A stretch of DNA of 64,000 bases, from NCBI RefSeq assembly GCF_029577735.1, contig NZ_JARQTO010000012.1, positions 1 to 64,000 of the forward strand. The letters are read 5' to 3'. This stretch comes from Exercitatus varius. GTDB lineage: Bacteria > Pseudomonadota > Gammaproteobacteria > Enterobacterales > Pasteurellaceae. Of this stretch, positions 34,835-42,354 are shown in pieces (position 1 is the first letter of the stretch; the number at the start of each line of letters is the position of its first letter). The notes beneath the pieces are model-generated. The model had not been told where the DNA came from, searched no databases, and worked only from the letters and a program-made list of their open reading frames with translations. The translations under genes were made by a program, and so were the position numbers.

Positions 34835-35584
34835 TTAATCGATTTCATCCGGCGATTTCGGCTTCGGCGGCAGCATGCGTTTGTGGTGAGAACGGTTATG
34901 CCAGAATCGAATCCGTTCTAATGCCTGCGGGCTGACGGTTTCACCGCGCAAATAGGCATCGATTTCCGCATAAGTGACGCCCATTTCGCCTTCGTCCGTT
35001 TGTCCCGCCCACAAACCGGCGCTCGGTTTTTTCGCCAGCACGGTTTGCGGTACGCCGAGATAACGCCCGAGTTCAAACACCTGTTCTTTGCGCAATCCCG
35101 CTAAAGGCAATACGTCCGCCGCGCCGTCGCCGAATTTAGTGAAGTAACCCGTCAATATTTCGGCGGCATTATCCGTGCCTAACACGATGGAACGATGACT
35201 TTGCGCGGCGGTAAACAGCGCGATCATTCGTAAACGCGCCATCAGATTGCCTCTTAACACATTAACGCGTTCGGGTTCCGCATGTAACGCGGGGGAAAGT
35301 TGCTGCATGATTAAATCGTACCAAGGCGCGATGGAAATGATTTGCCCGCTGATTCCTGCGCTTTCCAGCGTGGCTTGAGCGTCCGCCACATCGATCGGGT
35401 CGGTCACTTCTGCGGGCAAAATTAAAGCCTGCACGGGAGCGCCGGTCCGCGCCAACAAATGCGCACAAACGGCACTGTCAATGCCGCCGCTGACCCCCAG
35501 GGTATAACCGTCCATACCGTAAAGTTCGGTGCGCTGAGTTTCCAGCCATTGAATTAAATAATCCGCATATGCTGCCGTTTTCAT
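34835..35584 (-). CDS. nadE: NH3-dependent NAD+ synthetase
   Basis: A 249-aa N-type ATP pyrophosphatase that amidates nicotinate adenine dinucleotide. The PP-loop SGGIDSAV is at about residue 32, followed by NLMARLRMIALF, VLGTDNAAEILTGYFTKFGDGAADVLPLAGL and KKPSAGLWAGQTDEGEMGVTY. There is no glutaminase domain, so ammonia is the likely nitrogen source. It overlaps pncB by 4 bp, forming a nicotinate salvage pair. Confidence 0.95.
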   Translation of the reverse strand: MKTAAYADYLIQWLETQRTELYGMDGYTLGVSGGIDSAVCAHLLARTGAPVQALILPAEVTDPIDVADAQATLESAGISGQIISIAPWYDLIMQQLSPALHAEPERVNVLRGNLMARLRMIALFTAAQSHRSIVLGTDNAAEILTGYFTKFGDGAADVLPLAGLRKEQVFELGRYLGVPQTVLAKKPSAGLWAGQTDEGEMGVTYAEIDAYLRGETVSPQALERIRFWHNRSHHKRMLPPKPKSPDEID

Positions 35585-37020
35585 GATTTTTTCCCCGAAT
35601 GCCGTTCAATCAGATGTTGTTTTAAGGTCCATAAATTCTGCGACAAATCCACATAATAACCGTGCGGTTTTTCCAGACGGCGCACTTCATTCCATAAAGA
35701 TTCCAGTTCCCGCCGGCAATAAGCGCGGCTTTCCGCTAAGCTTGGCGCGGGACGCCGTCTTTCGCCCTGTTCGAACCATTGCTGCAATTTCTGTTCCGCT
35801 ACAAAATCCGTCACCCATTTGGTTTTCCAGGTATACTCAGGATCAAACAGCATGTAAGGTTTACCGTTATCAATAATTTCATCATGCAAAGTAATCACGT
35901 CGGCAATGGCTTTGCGGTTTTGATCATATAACCGCCACAAATTTTTAAATCCCGGTGTGGTGGTTTTCTGCAGGGTTTCACTGAGTTTAATTTTCGGAAT
36001 AAGTCGCCCGTCTTTTTCCAATGCTACAATTTTGTACACGCCGCCGAAAACCGGTTCGCTTTTGGCTGTAATCAAACGTTCTCCTACGCCGAAACTGTCA
36101 ATCTTCGCCCCTTGCAACAGCAAATCTTTAATCAGATATTCATCCAAGGAATTGGAAACAGTGATTTTGGTTTCCGTGAGCCCCGCCGCATCCAACATTT
36201 CCCGGGCCCGAATACTCAAATACGCTAAGTCTCCGCTATCAATACGGATACCTTTTAATTTGTAGCCCCGAGGCGCCAGATATTCTTGATGCACTCGGAT
36301 TGCGTTAGGAATACCCTGATGCAGCGTATCGTAAGTATCCACCAGCAACACTGTGTTATCGGGATAAGTTTCGGCATATTGCAGAAAAGCCTCGTATTCG
36401 CTATCGAAACTTTGTACGTAAGCATGGGCCATGGTGCCCAATGCGGGAATCCCGCAAGTAAAATCGCTATACACATTGGAAGTGCCGTCCACACCCGCGA
36501 TATAAGCCGCCCGCGCGCCAAAATGCGCCGCATCCGCGCCATGCGCCCGACGCGCGCCAAATTCCAACACACCGCGCCCCTGCGCGACACTCACTATACG
36601 TGCCGCTTTGGTGGCAATCAGCGTTTGATGATTCAGCGTCAGTAACAAAAACGCTTCAATCAGGGTGCAATCAATAATCGGCGCCCGCACAATCAGCAAC
36701 GGCTCGTTCGGAAATACAACGCTTCCCTCTTGCACCGCCCACACATCGCCGCGAAAATGAAAACGGCGCAAATAATCCAGAAAACCGGCGGAAAAAATAT
36801 GTTTTTGTTGCAAAAATTCAATTTCTCGCTCGGAAAAATGCAGATTCTCAAGATAATCCAGCACCTGTTCCAATCCGGCAAACACCGCATAACCGCCCTC
36901 GTCCGGAACTTTCCGGAAAAAATAGTCAAAATAGGCAATTTCATCTTGTCTGCCCTGTTCAAAATAACTGTTTGCCATAGTCAGAGCATAAAAATCCATC
37001 AATAACGCGCTGTTTTGCAT
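35581..37020 (-). CDS. pncB: Nicotinate phosphoribosyltransferase, long form
   Basis: A 479-aa enzyme converting nicotinate and PRPP to nicotinate mononucleotide. It starts MQNSALLMDFYALTMANSYF behind GGGAGG; codons before it are ignored. Motifs are FGARRAHGADAAHFGARAAYIAG (with the modified-His region), SNVYSDFTCGIPALGTMAHAYV and IRIDSGDLAYLS. E. coli PncB is about 400 aa; this is the longer form common in Firmicutes and some other bacteria, with an extra C-terminal part. It overlaps nadE. The nadD step must be encoded elsewhere. Confidence 0.93.
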   Translation of the reverse strand: MQNSALLMDFYALTMANSYFEQGRQDEIAYFDYFFRKVPDEGGYAVFAGLEQVLDYLENLHFSEREIEFLQQKHIFSAGFLDYLRRFHFRGDVWAVQEGSVVFPNEPLLIVRAPIIDCTLIEAFLLLTLNHQTLIATKAARIVSVAQGRGVLEFGARRAHGADAAHFGARAAYIAGVDGTSNVYSDFTCGIPALGTMAHAYVQSFDSEYEAFLQYAETYPDNTVLLVDTYDTLHQGIPNAIRVHQEYLAPRGYKLKGIRIDSGDLAYLSIRAREMLDAAGLTETKITVSNSLDEYLIKDLLLQGAKIDSFGVGERLITAKSEPVFGGVYKIVALEKDGRLIPKIKLSETLQKTTTPGFKNLWRLYDQNRKAIADVITLHDEIIDNGKPYMLFDPEYTWKTKWVTDFVAEQKLQQWFEQGERRRPAPSLAESRAYCRRELESLWNEVRRLEKPHGYYVDLSQNLWTLKQHLIERHSGKKS

Positions 37021-37213
37021 AATGCCTCCCGATTCGATGAGCAACACATTTCTCGTGTTGCATACAGGCTACATTAAACGCCTTTACAGTGAGTTATTCA
37101 AGTTATTTTGTAGCAAATAGATAAAATAAAAAACTTTACAAATTTTGACCGCACTTTTGCGCATTGTTATAAAAACAGGCGCGTACAATCTGTGTTGATA
37201 AGGAAACGTTTAG
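37021..37213. other. Gap between pncB and the orphan gene
   Basis: An AT-rich stretch with one uptake signal in minus orientation (ACCGCACTTTT at about 37149). The pncB promoter is likely near 37040-37100 but no strong hexamers were identified. No gene is seen. Confidence 0.5.
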
Positions 37214-38053
37214 TTATTTGAATAATTCTATTAAACTTAAAAGACCAATAATAATCCCAATAATAGTAAATCTGGTATTCAATTTATCCTGCTTGGCTTG
37301 ATACCGATTATCTAATTCGGCTTTTTCCTTCTCAGCTTCCAAGTTCAAAATGTAATGTACATTAGATAATTGCCCTAATAATTCATTGGATGAAACATTA
37401 ACATCGAGCGCTTTATCAATACATTTCCATGTCTCGGTTAAACTTGTATTTTTACTTAAAACAGGTTGATGAAAGAAAAACATAGAATTAAATTTAGCCG
37501 CTTCAATATATAACTCGTTTAATTCATCAATATTACAATCATGGCAATTTATTTTTTCCGCCAATTTATTGGCTATAAATTCAATAGCGCCTAAATAAGC
37601 ATATGCTAAAGATTGTAAAATAATATGTCGTTCAAACTGTTCTCGTTGCCCGTCCAATTTACTGAAAAAGGATATTCCTTTGCCGTCAATGTGACTGTAG
37701 TGAGAAGGATATTCCGTAAAATCCGTAATCTTTAAAGATTTATTCTCTCGTACTGAACTTGAAAGAATTTCTGCATCGTTATTATTAAAATCATCTTTTC
37801 CAATTATCAAACTCGATGTTGATAAACATAACTCTCTACGAAATAAATTCTTACTGATTAAAAATGACTGTTCGTAGTTTTTCCCTACAAAAAACTTAAG
37901 TATCCAATCATTATTTACATCCCGTTTGAATTGGCAATTATTTAGTAGAATCTCTCGCAGAAATTTTATTTTTCCGCCAATTATCAAGTCGTCCAATTCA
38001 TTTGTAGACGGATTGGTTTCTAATTTATAAATTTTATAAATAATATGAGTCAT
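37214..38053 (-). CDS. Orphan protein of unknown function with C-terminal membrane anchor
   Basis: A 279-aa protein that I do not recognise. It is markedly more AT-rich than all neighbours, with no uptake signal inside its 840 bp, which suggests recent acquisition. Residues 1-120 look like a mixed alpha/beta domain. Residues 135-215 look helical, with a CHDC pair near residue 171. Residues about 235-260 are a charged coiled coil (LNLEAEKEKAELDNRYQAKQ), and the end is one transmembrane helix (RFTIIGIIIGLLSLIELF). This layout suggests a tail-anchored inner-membrane protein facing the cytoplasm. It stands alone between the pncB promoter region and a repeat copy, exactly where the his operon breaks off. 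Start ATG at 38053 is followed upstream by the repeat. Confidence 0.75.
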   Translation of the reverse strand: MTHIIYKIYKLETNPSTNELDDLIIGGKIKFLREILLNNCQFKRDVNNDWILKFFVGKNYEQSFLISKNLFRRELCLSTSSLIIGKDDFNNNDAEILSSSVRENKSLKITDFTEYPSHYSHIDGKGISFFSKLDGQREQFERHIILQSLAYAYLGAIEFIANKLAEKINCHDCNIDELNELYIEAAKFNSMFFFHQPVLSKNTSLTETWKCIDKALDVNVSSNELLGQLSNVHYILNLEAEKEKAELDNRYQAKQDKLNTRFTIIGIIIGLLSLIELFK

Positions 38054-38070
38054 ATTTCCCTAAAAACTTC

Positions 38071-38171
38071 ACAAATTCTATACGTAATAATCGCCAATGC
38101 GATCACTTATGGCTTCGCCACCATTGGCAAAACCAACGTTCAAAAAACGTTGCAAATTTTAACCGCACTTT
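38071..38171 (-). repeat. Triple-hairpin dispersed repeat, copy D (degenerate)
   Basis: The order of the element is kept, with an uptake-signal-like ACCGCACTTTT at the right end. It is the most diverged copy: stem 3 reads TAATAATCGCCAATGCGATCAC, stem 2 ATTGGCAAAACCAA, and stem 1 is lost. It lies between hisB and the orphan gene. Confidence 0.8.
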
Positions 38172-38179
38172 TAGCATTT

Positions 38180-38204
38180 CGGGCGGGGATAAACCCCGCC
38201 CCTA
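38180..38204. repeat. Short GGGC-type palindrome after hisB
   Basis: GGGCGGGG (38180-38187) and CCCCGCCC (38193-38200) form an 8-bp GC stem followed by CTACG. It lies a few bases after the hisB stop and could protect the mRNA 3' end; there is no T-run on the minus strand for classic termination. Confidence 0.6.
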
Positions 38205-38208
38205 CGTA

Positions 38209-39306
38209 TTATAATACGCCTTTCGAACTTGGCATTGCATCCCCTTCTACACGAATCGCTTGTCTTAAGGTTCTGCCGAAAACTTTAAACAGGCTCTCGA
38301 TTTTGTGGTGATCGTTGTCGCCGGTGGCTTTTAGATGCAGCGTGGCAAGCATGCTGAACGCCAGCGATTGGAAGAAATGCTCGGTCAATTCGGTGCTGAA
38401 ATCGCCTACTTTGTCACGTTTGAACTTGGCGTTGAATTTGATCCACGGTCTGCCCGATAAGTCCAACGCACATTCGGCGCGGCATTCGTCCATCGGTAAG
38501 ACAAAGCCGAAACGTTGGATGCCACGTTTATCGCCGACGGCCTGTTTTAACGCCGTGCCTAAGGCCAAGGCGGTGTCTTCCACCGTATGATGTTCGTCGA
38601 TCCACAAATCGCCTTTACATTGCACGTTCATGCGGAAACCGCCGTGAGTGGCGATTTGATCCAGCATATGGTTGAAAAAACCCACGCCCGTGTCGATTTC
38701 GTTCATGCCGGCTTCATCCAGCCACAGTTCCACTTTGATGTCCGTTTCTTTGGTTTTGCGTTCCACAACCGCGTGACGGGGCGCCCGATCCGCCGCCGGA
38801 TTCGCCACCGCTTCATTCAATAACTTTTCTGCAATCAAATCCCAACCTAATGATTCCGGATTGTATTGCAATGCGCGAATGCCTAAATTCTGTGCGAGCT
38901 GCACGTCCGTCGGGCGGTCGCCGATCACAAAGCTGGTTTGAGGATCAAACAGTTTTTTGTCGATATATTTTTTCAGCAATTTGGTTTTCGGTTTGCGACA
39001 TTGGCAGTTGTCTTCCGGCTTGTGCGGACAAATCAAAATATCATCAAATTCAATACCTTGCGAACGAAACACATCCAACATCGCATTGTGCGGTTTGTCA
39101 AAATTTTCCTTTGGGAACGAGCTTGTGCCCAATCCGTCCTGATTCGACACCATCACAAAGCGGAATTTGTTCTTCAATTTGAGCAACGCCGGAATCACGT
39201 TGCGTTCAAATTTAAGTTTTTCCAGGCTATCGATTTGAAAATCGGTTTTCGGCTCGTCAATCAGCGTGCCGTCGCGGTCGATGAATAAAATTGGTTGTTG
39301 TGTCAT
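38209..39306 (-). CDS. hisB: Bifunctional histidinol-phosphatase/imidazoleglycerol-phosphate dehydratase
   Basis: A 365-aa fusion enzyme catalysing steps 6 and 8 of histidine synthesis. The N-terminal HAD phosphatase has the nucleophile motif FIDRDGTLID (Asp10, Asp12) and a zinc loop CPHKPEDNCQCRKPKT. The C-terminal dehydratase (from about residue 170) has the manganese motifs DEHHTVED and DNDHHKIES. The start MTQQPILFIDRDGT lies behind AGGA; the open frame continues upstream through repeat copy E, but that extension is repeat sequence. hisH, hisA, hisF and hisI, which follow hisB in H. influenzae, are absent here. Confidence 0.97.
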   Translation of the reverse strand: MTQQPILFIDRDGTLIDEPKTDFQIDSLEKLKFERNVIPALLKLKNKFRFVMVSNQDGLGTSSFPKENFDKPHNAMLDVFRSQGIEFDDILICPHKPEDNCQCRKPKTKLLKKYIDKKLFDPQTSFVIGDRPTDVQLAQNLGIRALQYNPESLGWDLIAEKLLNEAVANPAADRAPRHAVVERKTKETDIKVELWLDEAGMNEIDTGVGFFNHMLDQIATHGGFRMNVQCKGDLWIDEHHTVEDTALALGTALKQAVGDKRGIQRFGFVLPMDECRAECALDLSGRPWIKFNAKFKRDKVGDFSTELTEHFFQSLAFSMLATLHLKATGDNDHHKIESLFKVFGRTLRQAIRVEGDAMPSSKGVL

Positions 39307-39352
39307 GTTGTGTCCTTGTAAAACGGGCTCTCCGGCCATTATCAACGAATGT

Positions 39353-39450
39353 AAAGTGCGGTCACAAAAAGCAACGCTTTTTGAACGTTGGCTTTGCCAA
39401 CGGTGGCGAAGCCATAAGTAATCGCACCGGCGATTACGCATAAAATTTTT
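39353..39450 (+). repeat. Triple-hairpin dispersed repeat, copy E (hisC-hisB gap, reference copy)
   Basis: This is the cleanest copy. It begins with the uptake signal AAAGTGCGGTCA, then hairpin 1 CAAAAAGC-AAC-GCTTTTTG, hairpin 2 CGTTGGC-TTT-GCCAACG, a linker GTGGCGAAGCCATAA, hairpin 3 GTAATCGC-ACCG-GCGATTAC, and ends in GCATAAAATTTTT. The reverse complement has an open frame of 30 codons across the whole element. Confidence 0.95.
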
Positions 39451-39482
39451 AAATGTTTTGGGCGAGCAAGCCCGCTTTATGC

Positions 39483-40535
39483 TTATACGGCTTTAATCGC
39501 TTCTATGGTTTTCTCCAGCTCGGCTTGGGTGCCGATAGTTATCCGAATACAATTCTGCAATCCCAACGCTTTGTGCTGATCGCGTAGAATAATGCCTTTT
39601 CCCCACAAAGCCTTAAAGACTTTTTCGCCGTCTTGGAATTTCACCAATACGTAATTGGATTCGCTTTCGAACACTTTTTCTACAATTTCGATAGCGTTTA
39701 ATTGCGCAATCAGCCAAGCGCGGTCGGTTAAAACGGAATCAACCCGTTGCCGCATTTGCGCTAATCCCTGCGGCTGTAAGGCTTGAGCGGCGATGTCGGA
39801 AACCGGTGTCGGCAGCGGATATGGGGCGATGACTTTTTGCAACACGGCAATTAATTCGGGATTGGCAAGGGTGAAACCGCACCGCAAACCCGCCAGCGCA
39901 AACGCCTTGGAAAGAGTGCGAATAACCGCTAAGTGCGGGTAATTTTTCAGTTGTTTTACTATCGAGCTTGCCGGGCAAAATTCAATGTAAGCTTCGTCCA
40001 CCACCACAATGGCTTTGTTTGCCGTCATCTCTAATAAACGTTGTAAATCCGCCGGATTTAACACATTTCCCGTCGGATTATTCGGGCTGCAAACAAACAC
40101 CACTTTCACGCCCGTTAAATTTTTCTCGATTTCGGGCAAATCCAATTGAAATTCCGCGGTTAACGGCACGATTTTAGCGGTGATGCCTAAGGTTTCCGCG
40201 CTTACCGCGTACATGCCGTAAGTGGGCGGGCAATAAAGAACGCTGTCATCGGATTCGCAGAACGCTTTAATCAGCAATTCAATGCTTTCGTCGCCGCCGC
40301 GGGTCACAATCACGTTTTCAGGTTGCACGCCGGCGTAAGCTGCGTATCCTTTCACCACGGCTTCGGGTTGCGGTTCGGGATAACGGTTAAAAATGCGCTC
40401 GGAAAGGTTAAAATCCGGCGAAACCGGGTATTCGTTGGCGTTCAGCCACACATCGCCGTTACCGCCCAATCGACGAGCGGATTGATACGGTGTTAAGGCT
40501 TGGACGTTTTTTCGGGAAAGTTGTGAAATGGTCAT
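39483..40535 (-). CDS. hisC: Histidinol-phosphate aminotransferase
   Basis: A 350-aa class II PLP aminotransferase, step 7 of histidine synthesis. NANEYP near residue 34, SPNNPTGN, VVDEAYIEF and the PLP lysine in RTLSKAFALAGLRCG are visible. The start MTISQLSRKNVQAL lies 15 codons inside a longer open frame and has an AGGA-like site. Gaps on both sides of hisC (to hisB and to hisD) are filled by repeat copies. Confidence 0.95.
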   Translation of the reverse strand: MTISQLSRKNVQALTPYQSARRLGGNGDVWLNANEYPVSPDFNLSERIFNRYPEPQPEAVVKGYAAYAGVQPENVIVTRGGDESIELLIKAFCESDDSVLYCPPTYGMYAVSAETLGITAKIVPLTAEFQLDLPEIEKNLTGVKVVFVCSPNNPTGNVLNPADLQRLLEMTANKAIVVVDEAYIEFCPASSIVKQLKNYPHLAVIRTLSKAFALAGLRCGFTLANPELIAVLQKVIAPYPLPTPVSDIAAQALQPQGLAQMRQRVDSVLTDRAWLIAQLNAIEIVEKVFESESNYVLVKFQDGEKVFKALWGKGIILRDQHKALGLQNCIRITIGTQAELEKTIEAIKAV

Positions 40536-40669
40536 ATTTTTTTCCTGTGTTGTCTTCGCAGCAGCGGATTTTATCCGCCGACCGCACAATATCCGTATTT
40601 TCGGGCGAACGCATAGCCCGCCTTACATTTCTTTTCTTTATAAGCGATCGAATTGGGTAAAAACTTTGC

Positions 40670-40766
40670 AAATTTTATGCGTAATCGCCGGTGCGATTAC
40701 TTATGGCTCCGCCACCGTTGGCAAAGCCAACGTTCAAAAAGCGTTGCTTTTTGTGACCGCACTTTA
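40670..40766 (-). repeat. Triple-hairpin dispersed repeat, copy F (hisD-hisC gap)
   Basis: This is a full copy in minus orientation with the uptake signal at the right end (ACCGCACTTT, 40757-40766) and stem 3 at the left. Only a few bases differ from copy E (CTCCGCC for CTTCGCC). A GGGC-type palindrome (CGGGC 40602-40606 / GCCCG 40616-40620) lies to its left. Confidence 0.93.
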
Positions 40767-40790
40767 TTCAAAATCTTTGTAGGAACGCCG

Positions 40791-42077
40791 CTATTTCAAT
40801 TTTTCAAGGCGAACGCTCACCGCCTGTTTATGCGCATCCAGCCGTTCCGCCGCCGCCATCACTTCCACGGTTTTAGCCAAATCTTTAAAGCCTTGCGGAC
40901 TGAGTTCCTGTACGGTCATTCGTTTGCTGAAATCCGCCAGACCGAGGCTGGACGAAGTTCGGGTATAGCCGTAAGTCGGCAACACGTGGTTTGTGCCGCT
41001 GGCGTAATCGCCCATGCTTTCCGGCGAATAAGCGCCTAAGAAAATGGAACCGGCATTGTCGATATCCGGCAATAAATCACGGGCGTTTTGCACTTGCACC
41101 ACCAAATGTTCCGGCGCATATTCATTACTGATTTCAACGCATTGACGCAAACTTTCGGCGATAAAAATACGGCTGTGAGATAGCGCTTTTTGCGCGATTT
41201 CAGAGCGCGGCAAGGCAGCCAGCTGGCGTTCGAGGGCAAATTCCGTTTCCAGCGCCAATCGTTCGCTTGGCGTCACCAAAATCACTTGGCTGTCGGCGCC
41301 GTGCTCCGCCTGAGAAAGCAAATCGCTCGCCACAAAATCCGGATCGGCATTTTCATCGGCAATCACCAACACTTCCGACGGCCCCGCCTGCATATCAATG
41401 GCCGCGCCGTTCACCGCCTGGCTTACCTGGCGTTTCGCTTCCGTCACAAAGGCGTTGCCCGGCCCGAAAATTTTATCCACTTTTGGCACGGTTTCCGTGC
41501 CGAACGCCATCGCAACGACAGCCTGCGCACCGCCTACCGCATAAACAGTTTCCACTCCGCAGAGTTCCGCCGCATAGAGGATCGCGTCCGCAATCGGCGG
41601 CGGCGAACAAAGCACGATTTTTTTACAACCTGCGATTTTAGCGGGAATCGCAAGCATTAATACGGTAGAGAACAAAGGCGCGGAGCCGCCGGGAATATAT
41701 AATCCCACGCGATTAATCGGACGCGTCAACACCTGGCAACGCACGCCAGCTTGGGTTTCCACATCCACCTCGACGGGAACCTGGGCAAAATGAAAAGCTT
41801 CGATATTTTTCTTTGCATTTTGAATGGCTTGTTTGAGTTCCGCCGGTAAGCGTTGAGCCGCCTCCTCAATTTGCTGTTTAGAAATCACCAAACTATTCAA
41901 TTTTACTCTATCGAATTTTTCCGAAAGCTCGAATAGCGCTTTATCGCCGTTTGCCAGCACATTTTCACGAATGGCATCCACCGCCTCTTTAATATTGCCC
42001 GCCGCAGAGATCGCAGGACGAGTAAGCGCTTCCTTTCGCTGCGGTTCGGTTAAATCTTTCCAGATTAAAGTTTGCAT
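40791..42077 (-). CDS. hisD: Histidinol dehydrogenase
   Basis: A 428-aa zinc enzyme that oxidises histidinol to histidine in two NAD+ steps. Conserved blocks are LTRPINRVGLYIPGGSAPL, IFGPGNAFVTEAKRQV, IDMQAGPSEVLVIAD, LLSQAEHGADSQVILVT (zinc ligands Gln and His) and the C-terminal VQELSPQGFKDLAKTVEVMA. It is the third gene of the his run. Confidence 0.97.
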   Translation of the reverse strand: MQTLIWKDLTEPQRKEALTRPAISAAGNIKEAVDAIRENVLANGDKALFELSEKFDRVKLNSLVISKQQIEEAAQRLPAELKQAIQNAKKNIEAFHFAQVPVEVDVETQAGVRCQVLTRPINRVGLYIPGGSAPLFSTVLMLAIPAKIAGCKKIVLCSPPPIADAILYAAELCGVETVYAVGGAQAVVAMAFGTETVPKVDKIFGPGNAFVTEAKRQVSQAVNGAAIDMQAGPSEVLVIADENADPDFVASDLLSQAEHGADSQVILVTPSERLALETEFALERQLAALPRSEIAQKALSHSRIFIAESLRQCVEISNEYAPEHLVVQVQNARDLLPDIDNAGSIFLGAYSPESMGDYASGTNHVLPTYGYTRTSSSLGLADFSKRMTVQELSPQGFKDLAKTVEVMAAAERLDAHKQAVSVRLEKLK

Positions 42078-42354
42078 ATTTTCCTCCGTTATTCTATTTC
42101 TATAAAATCGTCTCTTTACGAAAGCGAAACCTTTTCTTCATTCGCTTCTTTTGTAAGAGGGCAAGGGGAGATTTTACCGTTCTTTCACCCAACACTATTT
42201 CCTGCAAACATCCGAACGCCGTCGGAGCGATTCCTTTCGAGGCTAACAGCGATCGTTTTTCAGTTTTTGTGAATGGCATATTTTCCCGCTCGCTTTTTAG
42301 AATTGATCGTTTTTCAAATAAATTTCAAAAAATTATTAAAAATCCGACCGCACT
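42078..42354. other. Gap between hisD and the LysE-type gene
   Basis: A 277-bp stretch without a convincing gene. It holds one uptake signal (ACCGCACTTTAC at about 42347) close to the stop of the exporter gene and AT-rich sequence before hisD. No clear terminator hairpin is seen, so hisD is probably still transcribed from the hisG promoter, but an internal promoter is possible. Confidence 0.5.

Noticed and set aside
37021..38204. A mobile genomic island around the orphan gene
   Set aside because: Only one gene is AT-rich. There is no integrase, transposase, tRNA target or direct repeat at the borders, so only a single-gene anomaly is claimed.
39307..39441. HisB with a 45-residue extension
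   Set aside because: The extension is the open frame of repeat copy E; the internal ATG has an AGGA site and matches HisB N-termini.
42072..42272. A 66-codon gene in the hisD upstream gap
   Set aside because: It starts inside hisD on the other strand, has low-complexity hydrophobic composition and no ribosome site or recognisable family.
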